64,000 nucleotides of DNA from positions 1,054,001 to 1,118,000 of the forward strand of contig NZ_BAABHJ010000005.1 in assembly GCF_039542035.1 (NCBI RefSeq), in the 5' to 3' direction. This document shows positions 8,868 to 17,243 of this stretch, one piece after another (positions within the stretch are counted from its first letter, which is position 1; each line of letters opens with the position of its first letter). The notes under the pieces were generated by a model. The model had not been told where the DNA came from. It was given only the letters and a program-made list of their open reading frames with translations, and made no database searches. The position numbers and the translations under genes were made by a program. This DNA is from Actinoallomurus liliacearum. GTDB taxonomy: Bacteria > Actinomycetota > Actinomycetes > Streptosporangiales > Streptosporangiaceae.

Positions 8868-9845
8868 ATGGCCGTGACCAGGAGGGATCCCCGGATTCGT
8901 CTGCTGGTCGCCGGCGCGGCGGTCCTCCTCGTCGGCCTGTCCGCCGGCTGGTATCTCCTGCGCGACCGCCCGCAGGCCTGCCAGGGCAGGACGCTGCAGG
9001 TCGGCGTGGTGGCCGCCCCGGACATCACCCCCGCGCTCGCCGCCGTCGCCGCCCGCTTCAACGTGCAGCCGCACGAGATCGGGGGGCGGTGCGCCCAGAT
9101 CGAGGTCGAGGCGCGGGACCCGGCGACGGTCGTCCGCTCTCTCGCCAAAGGCGACCCGGCCGGCGCGGACGCGTGGGTGCCCGACTCCTCGATGTGGCTC
9201 GACCGCGCCCGCGCCGCCGGAGCGCGGACGGTCGGGTTCGGCTCGCCGCTCGCCGCGTCCCCCGTGGTGATCGCGGCACCGCGCGCCGTCGCCGCCGAGC
9301 TGCGGGACGACGGGACCGCCGCGAGCTGGCGCCTGCTGAAGAAGGCTCCGCTGCACGCGTCGGTGCGCGTCCTCGACCCGGCCCGCAACGCCGCCGGCGC
9401 CGCGGTCGCGCTGGCCGCCCGGGCCACGATCGGCCCCGTCACGGCGCGGCGCGACCCGGACCCGGCCCGGCTCTACGCCTCGTTCGCCGGGCTGGAGGAC
9501 CTCCGCCGCCCTCTCGTGGCCGCCTCCGAACAGTCGGTCGTCGCCTACAACGACGCCCACCGGCCCAATCCGGCGTCGGTCATCGTCCCCGAGGAGGGCA
9601 CCCTCCTCCTCGACCACCCGTTCGTCGCGGTGAGCACGGACCCCCTGCGCGCCCAGGCCGCCGACGCGTTCCGCTGGGCCCTGCAGGCACAGCAGGCCCG
9701 GGACACCTTCCAGTGGTACGGCTTCCGGACCGCGGACGGCCGCATCGACGCCCGCGACGCGACCCGCCTCGGCCTGCGGGAGACCCTCCCCAAGATTCTC
9801 CCGAACCCCACCCCGTCCCAGGTCGCCGCCGCCATGCGCGCCTGA
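8868..9845 (+). CDS. Membrane-anchored extracellular solute-binding domain protein
   Basis: 325 residues. A basic N-terminus and one hydrophobic segment (residues 11-31, LLVAGAAVLLVG) anchor it in the membrane. The rest resembles a bacterial type 11 solute-binding domain (LQVGVVAAPDITPAL, then DAWVPDSSMWLDR). In related actinobacterial proteins, as I recall them, this domain is followed by a von Willebrand A domain. Here the protein stops at residue 325 and the next gene is convergent 10 bp away, so the VWA part is absent. No lipobox is seen. The ligand is unknown. Confidence 0.65.
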   Translation: MAVTRRDPRIRLLVAGAAVLLVGLSAGWYLLRDRPQACQGRTLQVGVVAAPDITPALAAVAARFNVQPHEIGGRCAQIEVEARDPATVVRSLAKGDPAGADAWVPDSSMWLDRARAAGARTVGFGSPLAASPVVIAAPRAVAAELRDDGTAASWRLLKKAPLHASVRVLDPARNAAGAAVALAARATIGPVTARRDPDPARLYASFAGLEDLRRPLVAASEQSVVAYNDAHRPNPASVIVPEEGTLLLDHPFVAVSTDPLRAQAADAFRWALQAQQARDTFQWYGFRTADGRIDARDATRLGLRETLPKILPNPTPSQVAAAMRA

Positions 9846-9855
9846 CGGTGAGAGG

Positions 9856-10845
9856 TCACCTCGTCCGTTGCCAGTACGAGCGAGCGGCGACGATCAGGGC
9901 GGCGCCGTACACGGCGAAGGCCGCGAGGCCTACCCAGGCGACGAGCAGCGCGTCGGAGGAGGAGTGGAAGTCGCCGCGGGGGACGGTCACGACTCCGGCG
10001 GTGCCCAGGACGGCGTAGCAGATCCCGGCCGTGCCGTACGGGGCCAGCGTCGCGGCGCCGATGACGGCCGGCACCAGGGGGAGGGCCGGCGGCACCCTTC
10101 GGCCGCCCAGGAACGGGATCCACCGGGGGAACACCTGACCCCACGGGCGGACCAGCCCGAAGAGCAGGAAGACGCCGAGCGCGGCGAGCAGCGCCGTGCC
10201 GTCCAGACCCCACGACTCCAGGGTGAGCCACAGACCGGACGCCCCGTTGCGCTCGGCGATCGCCCGCATCTCCGCGCCGTTCGTCCCGGCGAAGGTCCCG
10301 TCCAGTGCCCAGACCGTCTTCATCGCCGCGTACGGCGCGAACGCCAGGGTTCCGGCCCAGGCGGTGAGACGTATGGGCCGGGAGGCCGGGACCGGCTCCC
10401 GGCGGACGGCGACGTCGCGCGCCACGGGGGATCGGAGGGTGCGGGCGGCCCTGGCGAGGAGGACGGTGCCGACGGCGGCCAGCGCCTGGTTGGCGGTCGC
10501 GGCCCGGCTGTCGACACCCTCCCCGAAGACGAGCGTGATCAGGCTCATCAACAGGCCGAACGCCGAGACGACGGACAGGCCGCAGAGCGCCCACAACAGG
10601 CCCCGCACCACGGGCCGCGGGCCCTGCCGTGCCGCGAGGGCGGCGCCCGCCGTGAGAAGGGCGAACGCCACGACGGCCCAGTCCACCGAGGCCGGCGCCC
10701 GGTGACCGCCCCCGGCGAAGACCGGGGTGCCGGTCAGCGCGCAGGCCACGCCGAACCCGCCGTAACCCACGGCCCAGCCGAACGTCAGCGACGCCGCTCG
10801 CCGCCCGGCCATGGACTGGGGAACACTCAGTGCGGAACCGGTCAT
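9856..10845 (-). CDS. Uncharacterised polytopic membrane protein
   Basis: About 329 residues from ATG 10845, which has GGGAGC upstream; longer starts would add a basic, low-complexity extension. Roughly nine hydrophobic segments are visible, including LTFGWAVGYGGFGVACAL, TAWAGTLAFAPYAAMKTVWAL and ALLVAWVGLAAFAVYGAALIV. No catalytic or transport signature is recognisable. It is convergent with the solute-binding gene and lies downstream of fbiB on the same strand after an 85-bp gap, so an F420 link is possible but unsupported. Confidence 0.7.
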   Translation of the reverse strand: MTGSALSVPQSMAGRRAASLTFGWAVGYGGFGVACALTGTPVFAGGGHRAPASVDWAVVAFALLTAGAALAARQGPRPVVRGLLWALCGLSVVSAFGLLMSLITLVFGEGVDSRAATANQALAAVGTVLLARAARTLRSPVARDVAVRREPVPASRPIRLTAWAGTLAFAPYAAMKTVWALDGTFAGTNGAEMRAIAERNGASGLWLTLESWGLDGTALLAALGVFLLFGLVRPWGQVFPRWIPFLGGRRVPPALPLVPAVIGAATLAPYGTAGICYAVLGTAGVVTVPRGDFHSSSDALLVAWVGLAAFAVYGAALIVAARSYWQRTR

Positions 10846-10930
10846 GCTCCCAACGTGGCCGGACCCGCCCCCCACGAGCCTCCCCCGCAGGAGTGATCGG
10901 ATTCCTTCGCCGGCGTGAGGCCGCGACGGC

Positions 10931-12199
10931 TCAGCGGCGGAGGATGAAGTCCTCCGGGTCGCGGGGCGGCCGGTCGCGCGGGGGAGCGGCGGGATGGCCG
11001 ACGCCGACCGCGCCCATCGGGTCCCAGCTCGGCGGCAGGCCGAGCGTCTCGCGGACGACGTCGGCACAGAACAGCGTGCTCGACACCCAGCACGAACCGA
11101 GCCCCTCGACGGCCAGCGCGACGAGGAGGTTCTCCACGCCCGCGCCCATGGCGACCAGGAACATCTCGCGTTCGGCGCGGGACCGGCGGGCGTCCGGGTA
11201 GTCGTGCGCGCCGTCCGCCACGAGGCACGGCACGACGAGGTACGGGGCGCGGCGCAGCACGTCGCCGCGCCTGAGCCGCCGCGTGATCGACTCCTCGCTG
11301 AAGCCGTCGCCGCGCAGGTCGGCCTCCCAGGCGTCGCGCATCGCGTCGAGCAGCCGGTCCTTGTGCTCCTCGACCAGCACGAAGCGCCAGGGCGTCGTGT
11401 GGTGCGGGGCGGGCGCGGTGATCGCGGCGGCCACCGCCCGGCGGACCGCGGCCGGGTCGACCGGCTCGGGCGCGAACTCCCGGACCGTACGGCGGGCCGT
11501 CAGCACGTCCGCCGAGCCGTACCGGAACATGTCCTCGTCGGGCGAGCGGACGAGGGCCCGCGCACCCGGCCCGTCCTCCTCGGTCACCAGGCCGGCCAGG
11601 CCGCGCACGACCGCGACCGGGACACCGGCCAGCTTGCCCTTCACGAGTTCGGCCGCCGAGGCGATCTCGTCGGCGACCGAGACGACCGTGGCGTCGAGCT
11701 GGTTGCCGTACGCGTCGACGCGGCCCCGCAGGTCGTCCAGCGGGGAGAGGCCGGCCGCGCCGATGGCGGCGTCGGTGAGGCCAAGCCGCCACGGGCGGCC
11801 GAGCGTGTCCGAGACGATCACGCCGACGCGGACTCCGGTCAGTTCGCGCAGGCGCGCGCGGATGCGGCGCGCCGACGCGTCCGGGTCCTCGGGGAGGAGC
11901 AGCACCGTGCCCCGGCCGGTGTTCGACGCGTCCACGCCCGCCGCCGCCAGGACCAGGCCCTGACGGGTCTGCACGATCCGCGTGGCGCCCCGCCGGGCCA
12001 CGACCCGCACGGTCTCCGCGTCGATCGCCTTCTCCCGGTCGTCGGCGACCAGGATCCGTCCCTCCGCCTTGCTGACGATTTTGGAGGTGACGACGACCAC
12101 GTCGCCGTCCCGCAGATCGGCCCCGGCGATCAGCCCGGCGACGTCGTCGCCTTCGCGCACCTCGGGAAGGCCGTCAAGTCCGAAGACCTCGAATCTCAC
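10931..12199 (-). CDS. fbiB: Coenzyme F420 gamma-glutamyl ligase / dehydro-F420 reductase FbiB
   Basis: 422 residues. The N-terminal CofE domain (residues 1-235) contains VVVTSKIVSKAEGR, GVIVSDTLGRPWR and LVKGKLAGVPVAVVRGL; it adds glutamates to F420-0. The C-terminal FMN-binding nitroreductase-like domain (RRTVREFAPEPVDPAAVRRAV, then APHHTTPWRFVLV) reduces dehydro-F420-0. The start is GTG 12199, forming a GTGA overlap with the fbiA stop, so translation is probably coupled. M. tuberculosis FbiB is slightly longer, at about 448 residues. Confidence 0.95.
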   Translation of the reverse strand: MRFEVFGLDGLPEVREGDDVAGLIAGADLRDGDVVVVTSKIVSKAEGRILVADDREKAIDAETVRVVARRGATRIVQTRQGLVLAAAGVDASNTGRGTVLLLPEDPDASARRIRARLRELTGVRVGVIVSDTLGRPWRLGLTDAAIGAAGLSPLDDLRGRVDAYGNQLDATVVSVADEIASAAELVKGKLAGVPVAVVRGLAGLVTEEDGPGARALVRSPDEDMFRYGSADVLTARRTVREFAPEPVDPAAVRRAVAAAITAPAPHHTTPWRFVLVEEHKDRLLDAMRDAWEADLRGDGFSEESITRRLRRGDVLRRAPYLVVPCLVADGAHDYPDARRSRAEREMFLVAMGAGVENLLVALAVEGLGSCWVSSTLFCADVVRETLGLPPSWDPMGAVGVGHPAAPPRDRPPRDPEDFILRR

Positions 12200-13137
12200 G
12201 CGAGCTCCCGGGCCAGGTCTACGGCGGCGCGGGCGATGTCCGCGGCGGCGTCCACGTCCGTCATCAGGAGCGGCCGGGCGCGGACGGCGATGCCGTCGAG
12301 GTCGCCCTCGAGCGCGGCGTCGGCGGTGTCCACGAGCCAGCCGTCGAGCAGGTCCGCGCCGTAGTGTGCGGCCACCGCACCCGCCGAGGTCTCCACGCCG
12401 ATCGCGGTCAGGCAGGCGTCGGCCATGCCGCGCACGGGAGCGCCGCCGATGATCGGGGAGACGCCCACGACGGTCTTGGCCGCGACCGCCGGGCGGATGC
12501 CCGGAACGGACAGGATCGTCCCCACGCTCACCACCGGGTTGGACGGCGGGAGGATCACGAAGTCGGCCGCGTCCAGGGCCTCGAGGACGCCGGGCGCGGG
12601 CTTGGCGTCCTCGGCCCCGACGGCCACGATCGAGCGGGCCGGGACCTGCGCGTGCAGGCGCACCCACCATTCCTGGAAGTGGACGGCCCGCCGGCCCTGC
12701 TCCTCCTCGATGACGACGTGGGTCTCCACCCGGTCGTCGCTCATCGGCAGCAGGCGCACACCGGGCTTCCAGCGCTCGCACAGCGCCTCGGTCACGGCGG
12801 ACAGCGGGTATCCCGCGTCCAGCATCTGCGTGCGCACGATGTGCGTCGCGAAGTCACGGTCGCCGAGGGTGAACCAGGAGGGGCCGACCTCGTACGCGGC
12901 GAGTTCCTCGCGGATCGTGAACGTCTCGTCCGCGCGGCCCCATCCCTGCTCCTCGTTGATGCCGCCGCCGAGGGTGTACATCACGGTGTCCAGATCGGGA
13001 CAGACCCGAAGCCCGAAGAGTGAAATGTCGTCGCCGATGTTGCCGATAACGGTGATGTCCGCCTCTGGGGCGGCCTGCTGTAGTCCGCGCAGGAAACGGG
13101 CTCCCCCGATTCCGCCCGCCAGTGCCACGATGCGCAT
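12196..13137 (-). CDS. fbiA: Phosphoenolpyruvate/2-phospholactate transferase FbiA (CofD)
   Basis: 313 residues. The N-terminal LAGGIGGARFLRGL loop and VIGNIGDDISLFGLRVCPDLDTVMYTLGG region are diagnostic of CofD/FbiA. ILPPSNPVVSVGTIL (around 198-212) and VGVSPIIGGAPVRGMADACL (around 223-242) complete the family signature. It joins the activated phospho-three-carbon unit to F0, giving (dehydro-)F420-0. It is the first gene of an fbiA-fbiB operon with a 4-nt overlap. The guanylyltransferase that supplies the activated donor (FbiD) is not in this window. Confidence 0.95.
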   Translation of the reverse strand: MRIVALAGGIGGARFLRGLQQAAPEADITVIGNIGDDISLFGLRVCPDLDTVMYTLGGGINEEQGWGRADETFTIREELAAYEVGPSWFTLGDRDFATHIVRTQMLDAGYPLSAVTEALCERWKPGVRLLPMSDDRVETHVVIEEEQGRRAVHFQEWWVRLHAQVPARSIVAVGAEDAKPAPGVLEALDAADFVILPPSNPVVSVGTILSVPGIRPAVAAKTVVGVSPIIGGAPVRGMADACLTAIGVETSAGAVAAHYGADLLDGWLVDTADAALEGDLDGIAVRARPLLMTDVDAAADIARAAVDLARELA

Positions 13138-13236
13138 GCGGACAAGTCTGGCACCTCGGGGGGCGGCGGACGCCCACGGGCCGTCGGTCGGTATGCGAAG
13201 CTGGCAAGGATCCGATTACTCACAGGGAGTACACGC

Positions 13237-14070
13237 GTGAACAACGACGCCGCGCAGCGGCTACGAGGACCCGGGGCGTGGATCCTCCTCGGTTCGGTCG
13301 TCCTGCAGTTCCTCAGCGGACTGATCGGCCTGTCCACGGGTAAGGGCACGACCTTTACGTACCGCGCCTACAACTTCGTCGCGTACGACAACTTCTTCGC
13401 GGGCGTGGCCACCGTCGCGGTCGTCGTGGCGGCGGTGGCGCTGGCGTCCCGGCTCGGCGGCCCCCCGATCGCCCAGGCCCGCAACGTCGCCCTGGCAGGC
13501 GTGATCCTGCTCGGCGTCATCGCGCTGTTCGACGTGATCGGCATCCTCGCGGGCCTCGCGGCGGGCAGCGGCAGCGAGGCCGCGATCCTGGACATTCCGG
13601 TCAGTGCGAAGTTCGCGATGTTCCTGTACGGCGTCGCGAAGCTCGCGGTGCTGGCGGTCGGCGCCTTCTACGCCTTCTCGACGTTCCAGTCGCTCCAGCC
13701 GACGCCGCCGGCCGTTCCGCAGTATCCCCAGCAGGGTTACGGCCAGCCGGGGCCGCAGTACGGCCAGGCGTACGGTCAGCAGCAGCCTTACGGTCAGCCG
13801 CAACAGCCCTATGGACAGCCCCAGGTGCAGCAACCGTATGGTCAACAGTCGCCATATCCGCAGCAGGGGTACGGCCAGTCTGCTTACTATCAGCAGCGAC
13901 CGGCCCAGCCCGCCCAGCCGGCGCAGCCGGCCGGGCAGAGCGAGGGTGAGTGGACGCGTGCCTACGGCAGCACGGAGCAGCCGGCACCGCAGGAGACGAA
14001 GGAGACCTCATCGGGATCCGGGGAGTCGGATCAGTCGCCTCCCGCAGACCCGTACCGGCCTCCGGAGTAG
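13237..14070 (+). CDS. Four-TM membrane protein with a Gln/Tyr/Gly/Pro-rich low-complexity tail
   Basis: 277 residues from GTG 13237. Residues 1-150 contain about four hydrophobic helices (GAWILLGSVVLQFLSGLIGL, GVATVAVVVAAVALA, VALAGVILLGVIALFDVIG, AKLAVLAVGAFYAF). Residues 155-230 are built from repeats such as QQPYGQPQ and GYGQ, followed by PAQ repeats and an acidic Ser-rich end. The tail has the composition of prion-like domains. Its DNA is less GC-rich than the membrane part, with codons such as caa and tat. It is divergent from fbiA. No function is recognised. Confidence 0.72.
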   Translation: MNNDAAQRLRGPGAWILLGSVVLQFLSGLIGLSTGKGTTFTYRAYNFVAYDNFFAGVATVAVVVAAVALASRLGGPPIAQARNVALAGVILLGVIALFDVIGILAGLAAGSGSEAAILDIPVSAKFAMFLYGVAKLAVLAVGAFYAFSTFQSLQPTPPAVPQYPQQGYGQPGPQYGQAYGQQQPYGQPQQPYGQPQVQQPYGQQSPYPQQGYGQSAYYQQRPAQPAQPAQPAGQSEGEWTRAYGSTEQPAPQETKETSSGSGESDQSPPADPYRPPE

Positions 14071-14178
14071 TCGGCGACGGCAGAAACACATAACCGCGGG
14101 ATTCTGTGGAGTCACTGATCGTCTCTGCAGGTCAGCACGGCTTTACGGTCGTGACACCCCGTGCCGTGCCCATTCGGC

Positions 14179-14208
14179 TTGACGTCCCTGGTCATACACG
14201 CGTGTAAT
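14179..14208 (+). promoter_or_regulatory. Candidate whiB promoter with an embedded palindrome
   Basis: TTGACG (14179-14184) and TGTAAT (14203-14208) are separated by 18 bp, resembling an HrdB/sigma-70-type promoter about 85 bp before the whiB start. A perfect 12-bp palindrome, TACACGCGTGTA (14195-14206), overlaps the -10 box and could be an operator. Assignment is by pattern only. Confidence 0.45.
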
Positions 14209-14292
14209 TTCATGGGTGTAGTTCTGCCTTCCCGGGGGACTGAGTCGGGGAAGGTGACCAGGGGGGACTCCACGGGGCGAGGAGGTGCGTCT

Positions 14293-14556
14293 GTGAGCGA
14301 AGTGCTCATCCCGCTGGCGCACGGTGCAGACGGCGAAGAGTTGGGCTGGCAGGAGCGCGCGCTGTGCGCGCAAACCGACCCGGAAGCTTTTTTTCCGGAA
14401 AAGGGTGGCTCGACCCGTGAAGCCAAGAAAGTGTGCCGTGCCTGTGAGGTGCGGGCGGAATGCTTGGAATACGCGCTGGGGCATGACGAGCGGTTCGGGA
14501 TCTGGGGAGGTCTTTCCGAACGTGAACGCCGGAAGCTCAAGCGCGCGGCAGGCTGA
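14293..14556 (+). CDS. whiB: WhiB-type iron-sulfur transcription factor
   Basis: 87 residues from GTG 14293, with GGAGG about 9 nt upstream. Four cysteines bind a 4Fe-4S cluster: ALCAQTD, VCRAC and AECLEY. The GIWGG turn and basic tail SERERRKLKRAAG complete the Wbl signature. The core, ELGWQERALCAQTDPEAFFP, is nearly identical to the Streptomyces sporulation regulator WhiB and mycobacterial WhmD/WhiB2. It probably partners WhiA to control septation and differentiation. Its position beside fbiA/B and DUF3499 matches whiB2 in mycobacteria. Confidence 0.95.
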   Translation: MSEVLIPLAHGADGEELGWQERALCAQTDPEAFFPEKGGSTREAKKVCRACEVRAECLEYALGHDERFGIWGGLSERERRKLKRAAG

Positions 14557-14601
14557 AATCCGCCTCCGCGGCGTCTGACGCCCGCGGCGACCATTTCACC
14601 G

Positions 14602-14640
14602 GGGTCCTGCCGGACGGCTTGACGCGGTCCGGCAGGGCCC
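14602..14640 (+). terminator. Rho-independent-like hairpin after whiB
   Basis: A 10-bp perfect stem, CCTGCCGGAC / GTCCGGCAGG, is extended by GGG-T / G-CCC flanks and closes an 11-nt loop, 45 bp after the whiB stop. It also lies between whiB and the convergent zincin-like gene, so it may act on both. Confidence 0.65.
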
Positions 14641-14715
14641 GGGGGCGCCGCGTACGGTCGTCGGATCTCGCACGTCCATGCGCCGAGGCCTGCGGACCAG
14701 GCGGGCCGTTCAGGC

Positions 14716-15147
14716 TCAGTCGTCGCGGGACTCGTAGGTCGGGTCGATGGACTCCGGCGCGAGCCCGAGCAGATCCGCGACCTCCTCGACGACCACGTCA
14801 CGGACCAGCCGGACGCGGTCGCGCTCATCGTCGCCGCCACGCGCCTCCACGGGCCGCCGGTACACCACGATCCGCGCCGGTCTGCCGTCCGCCGCGGGCA
14901 GCAGACGCCCGAGCGGAACCGGATCGGCCGGGTCCGCCCACGGCTCGACGGGCGGGACCTCTTCGACGGCGAACTCGACACCTGTCAACTCGCGGCTCCA
15001 TCGCTGCTCGAGCCGGCGCGCCTCCTCGCGGACCAGATCGTCGAAGCGCTCGGCGCGGGTCCGGGAGATCGGCGCATCGGGCGGCGCGAGCGGGCCGCGC
15101 AGGCCGCGTCCACGGCGGTCGCGGCGGCGTGTGCTGGAGCGTGTCAC
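14716..15147 (-). CDS. Zincin-like (metallopeptidase family, DUF1025-type) protein lacking HExxH
   Basis: About 143 residues from GTG 15147 (AAGGAG 11 nt upstream); upstream starts at 15159 or 15201 are alternatives. After a basic, Arg-rich N-terminus, residues 50-140 match the small actinobacterial metallopeptidase family (RFDDLVREEARRL, ARIVVYRRPVE, VVVEEVADLLGL). In catalytic members the last helix reads HExxHxxG. Here both histidines are replaced, so the protein is probably not an active protease. It is convergent with whiB and divergent from the DUF3499 gene. Confidence 0.72.
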   Translation of the reverse strand: MTRSSTRRRDRRGRGLRGPLAPPDAPISRTRAERFDDLVREEARRLEQRWSRELTGVEFAVEEVPPVEPWADPADPVPLGRLLPAADGRPARIVVYRRPVEARGGDDERDRVRLVRDVVVEEVADLLGLAPESIDPTYESRDD

Positions 15148-15292
15148 CCGGGATCGCACTCCTTGAGCATAGTCCGGACCTCGCCGGACCGCCCCCCGCA
15201 CAAAGATCCGTTATGCGGTCGCGCGTCGGAAATACGGCGACACGAAGTGAGGATAGTGGCGCGGGGGCGGCAGGAGGAGATACGTTCCCGTC

Positions 15293-15655
15293 GTGAGCCC
15301 CGTCCGCATCTGCTCCCGCACCGCGTGCAAGCAGTCTGCTGTCTACACGCTCACGTACGTCTACGCCGACTCGACCGCTGTTCTGGGCCCGCTGGCAGCG
15401 TACGTCGAGCCGCATTGCTATGACCTCTGCGCCGAGCACGCCGAGCGCCTGACCGCCCCCGTCGGCTGGGAGCTCGTCCGCCTCCCCGCCGAAGAGTCCG
15501 AGCCGACCACTGACGACCTCGAAGCACTGGCCAACGCCGTCCGTGAGGCCGCGAAACCGGCCACGCCGCGGGAGGAACCGGTCGGGCAGGGCATCGAGGT
15601 CGGCCGGCGCGGCCATCTGCGGGTCCTCCGCTCCGACACGCCCCGCAAACCCTGA
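15293..15655 (+). CDS. DUF3499 family protein
   Basis: 120 residues from GTG 15293, with AGGAGGAGA upstream. It opens with SPVRICSRTACKQSAVYTLTYVYADSTAVLGPLA and continues CYDLCAEHAERLTAP, the pattern of the actinobacteria-specific DUF3499 family (Rv3258c-like). Cysteines in ICSRTAC and in HCYDLC are spaced like a zinc ribbon. The function is unknown. It is positionally conserved immediately before phosphomannomutase in many actinobacteria, and the gap here is only 43 bp, so co-transcription is likely. Confidence 0.88.
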   Translation: MSPVRICSRTACKQSAVYTLTYVYADSTAVLGPLAAYVEPHCYDLCAEHAERLTAPVGWELVRLPAEESEPTTDDLEALANAVREAAKPATPREEPVGQGIEVGRRGHLRVLRSDTPRKP

Positions 15656-15698
15656 TCCGCTCCCGGTAGGCTCATGACCGCAATGCGACGACCGGGCC

Positions 15699-17072
15699 AT
15701 GAGCAGGGGGGCGCAGGTGGGCGACCTGGCCAAGATCTTCAAGGCGTACGACGTCCGGGGGATCGTGCCCGATGACTTCGACGAGCGGATAGCCGAGGCG
15801 GCCGGTGCCGCCTTCGTCCGCGTCACCGGCGCCACGGCGATCGTCACCGCCCACGACATGCGCGCCTCGTCGGGCCCGCTGTCCGCCGCGTTCGCGCGGG
15901 GCGCCGCCGCCCAGGGCGCCGACGTCACGGAGGCGGGCCTCGGCTCGACCGACCTGCTCTACTACGCCAGCGGCAGCCTCGGACTGCCCGGCGCGATGTT
16001 CACCGCCAGCCACAACCCGGCCCGGTACAACGGCATCAAGCTGTGCCGGGCGGGCGCCCGGCCGATCGGCCGGGACACCGGGCTCGGCGAGATGCGCCGG
16101 CTGGTCGAGGAGGGCGTTCCCGCCCACGACGGCCCGGCGGGGACGGTCCGCCGCTTGGACCTGCTCTCGGGATACTCCGCGCATCTGCGGTCCCTCGTCG
16201 ACCTGTCGGGCATCCGTCCGCTCAAGGTCGTCGTCGACGCCGGCAACGGCATGGCCGGGCACACGGTGCCGAGCGTGTTCGCGGGGCTGCCGATCGAGAT
16301 CGTCCCGCTCTACTTCGAGCTCGACGGCACGTTCCCGAACCACGAGGCCAACCCGATCGAGCCGGAGAACCTCCGCGACCTGCAGGCGGCGGTCCGCGAG
16401 CACGGCGCCGACATCGGGCTGGCCTTCGACGGCGACGCGGACCGCTGTTTCGTCGTGGACGAGCGCGGCGAGCCGGTCACGCCCTCGGCGATCACGGCCC
16501 TGGTCGCCGTACGGGAGCTGGCCAAGCACCCCGGCGCGCGGATCGTGCACAACCTGATCACCTCCCGGGCCGTCCCGGAGTTCATCCGGGAGCACGGCGG
16601 CGAGCCCGTCCGCACGAGGGTCGGGCACTCGTTCATCAAGCAGACGATGGCCGAGGCCGGCGCCGTCTTCGGCGGTGAGCACTCCGCCCACTACTACTTC
16701 CGCGACTTCTGGTTCGCCGACTCCGGCATGCTCGCCGCGCTGCACGTCCTGGCCGCGCTCGGCGAGCAGGAGCGGCCGCTGTCCGCGCTGCTCGCCGCCT
16801 ACAGCCCGTACACCGCGTCCGGTGAGATCAACTCCGAGGTCGCCGACCAGGCGGCCGCGACGGCGCGGGTGCGCGCCGAGTTCGCGGGCCGGCCCGGCGT
16901 CACCCTGGACGAGCTCGACGGCCTCACGGTCGGGCACGCCGACTGGTGGTTCAACCTGCGACCGTCCAACACCGAACCCCTCCTCCGCCTCAACGCCGAG
17001 GCGGCCGACCCCGAGACCATGGCCGCGGTGCGCGACGAAGTGCTCGCCGTCGTCCGAAAGGAAGAAAGTTGA
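15699..17072 (+). CDS. manB: Phosphomannomutase/phosphoglucomutase
   Basis: 457 residues. It has all four alpha-D-phosphohexomutase motifs: the active serine loop GAMFTASHNPARYNG (around 108-122), the metal loop AFDGDADRC (around 243-251), the sugar-binding GGEHSAHYYF (around 325-334) and the phosphate-binding RPSNTEPLLRLN near the C-terminus. It converts mannose-6-phosphate to mannose-1-phosphate for GDP-mannose synthesis. ATG 15699 is used; GTG 15717 has a better Shine-Dalgarno (AGGGGGG) and would remove six residues. It overlaps the next gene by a TTGA junction. Confidence 0.95.
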   Translation: MSRGAQVGDLAKIFKAYDVRGIVPDDFDERIAEAAGAAFVRVTGATAIVTAHDMRASSGPLSAAFARGAAAQGADVTEAGLGSTDLLYYASGSLGLPGAMFTASHNPARYNGIKLCRAGARPIGRDTGLGEMRRLVEEGVPAHDGPAGTVRRLDLLSGYSAHLRSLVDLSGIRPLKVVVDAGNGMAGHTVPSVFAGLPIEIVPLYFELDGTFPNHEANPIEPENLRDLQAAVREHGADIGLAFDGDADRCFVVDERGEPVTPSAITALVAVRELAKHPGARIVHNLITSRAVPEFIREHGGEPVRTRVGHSFIKQTMAEAGAVFGGEHSAHYYFRDFWFADSGMLAALHVLAALGEQERPLSALLAAYSPYTASGEINSEVADQAAATARVRAEFAGRPGVTLDELDGLTVGHADWWFNLRPSNTEPLLRLNAEAADPETMAAVRDEVLAVVRKEES

Positions 17073-17242
17073 ACATCGACGCCTGGCTGCTGGAGATCCT
17101 GGCCTGCCCCAACTGCCGGGGCGAGCTGAAGGCCGACGAGGCGGCCGACGAGCTCGTCTGCACCGGAACGTGCAAGTACGCCTACCCGGTGCGCGACGAC
17201 ATCCCGGTCCTGCTGGTCGACGAGGCGCGGACCCCGGCCTGA
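17069..17242 (+). CDS. Trm112-family small zinc-ribbon protein
   Basis: 57 residues from TTG 17069, inside the TTGA overlap with the manB stop. LLEILACPNCRGEL and YPVRDDIPVLLVDEAR are the Trm112 signature (PF03966); a second cysteine pair is reduced to VCTGTC. Eukaryotic Trm112 activates methyltransferases, but the bacterial role is not established. The gene is translationally coupled between manB and the SIS isomerase, so it may support that pathway. It is short enough to be missed if TTG starts are ignored. Confidence 0.87.
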   Translation: MNIDAWLLEILACPNCRGELKADEAADELVCTGTCKYAYPVRDDIPVLLVDEARTPA

Positions 17243-17243
17243 C

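Noticed and set aside
9845..9856. Frameshift hiding a VWA domain after the solute-binding gene
   Set aside because: The following DNA encodes a well-supported convergent membrane protein; no VWA-like sequence is seen in any frame.
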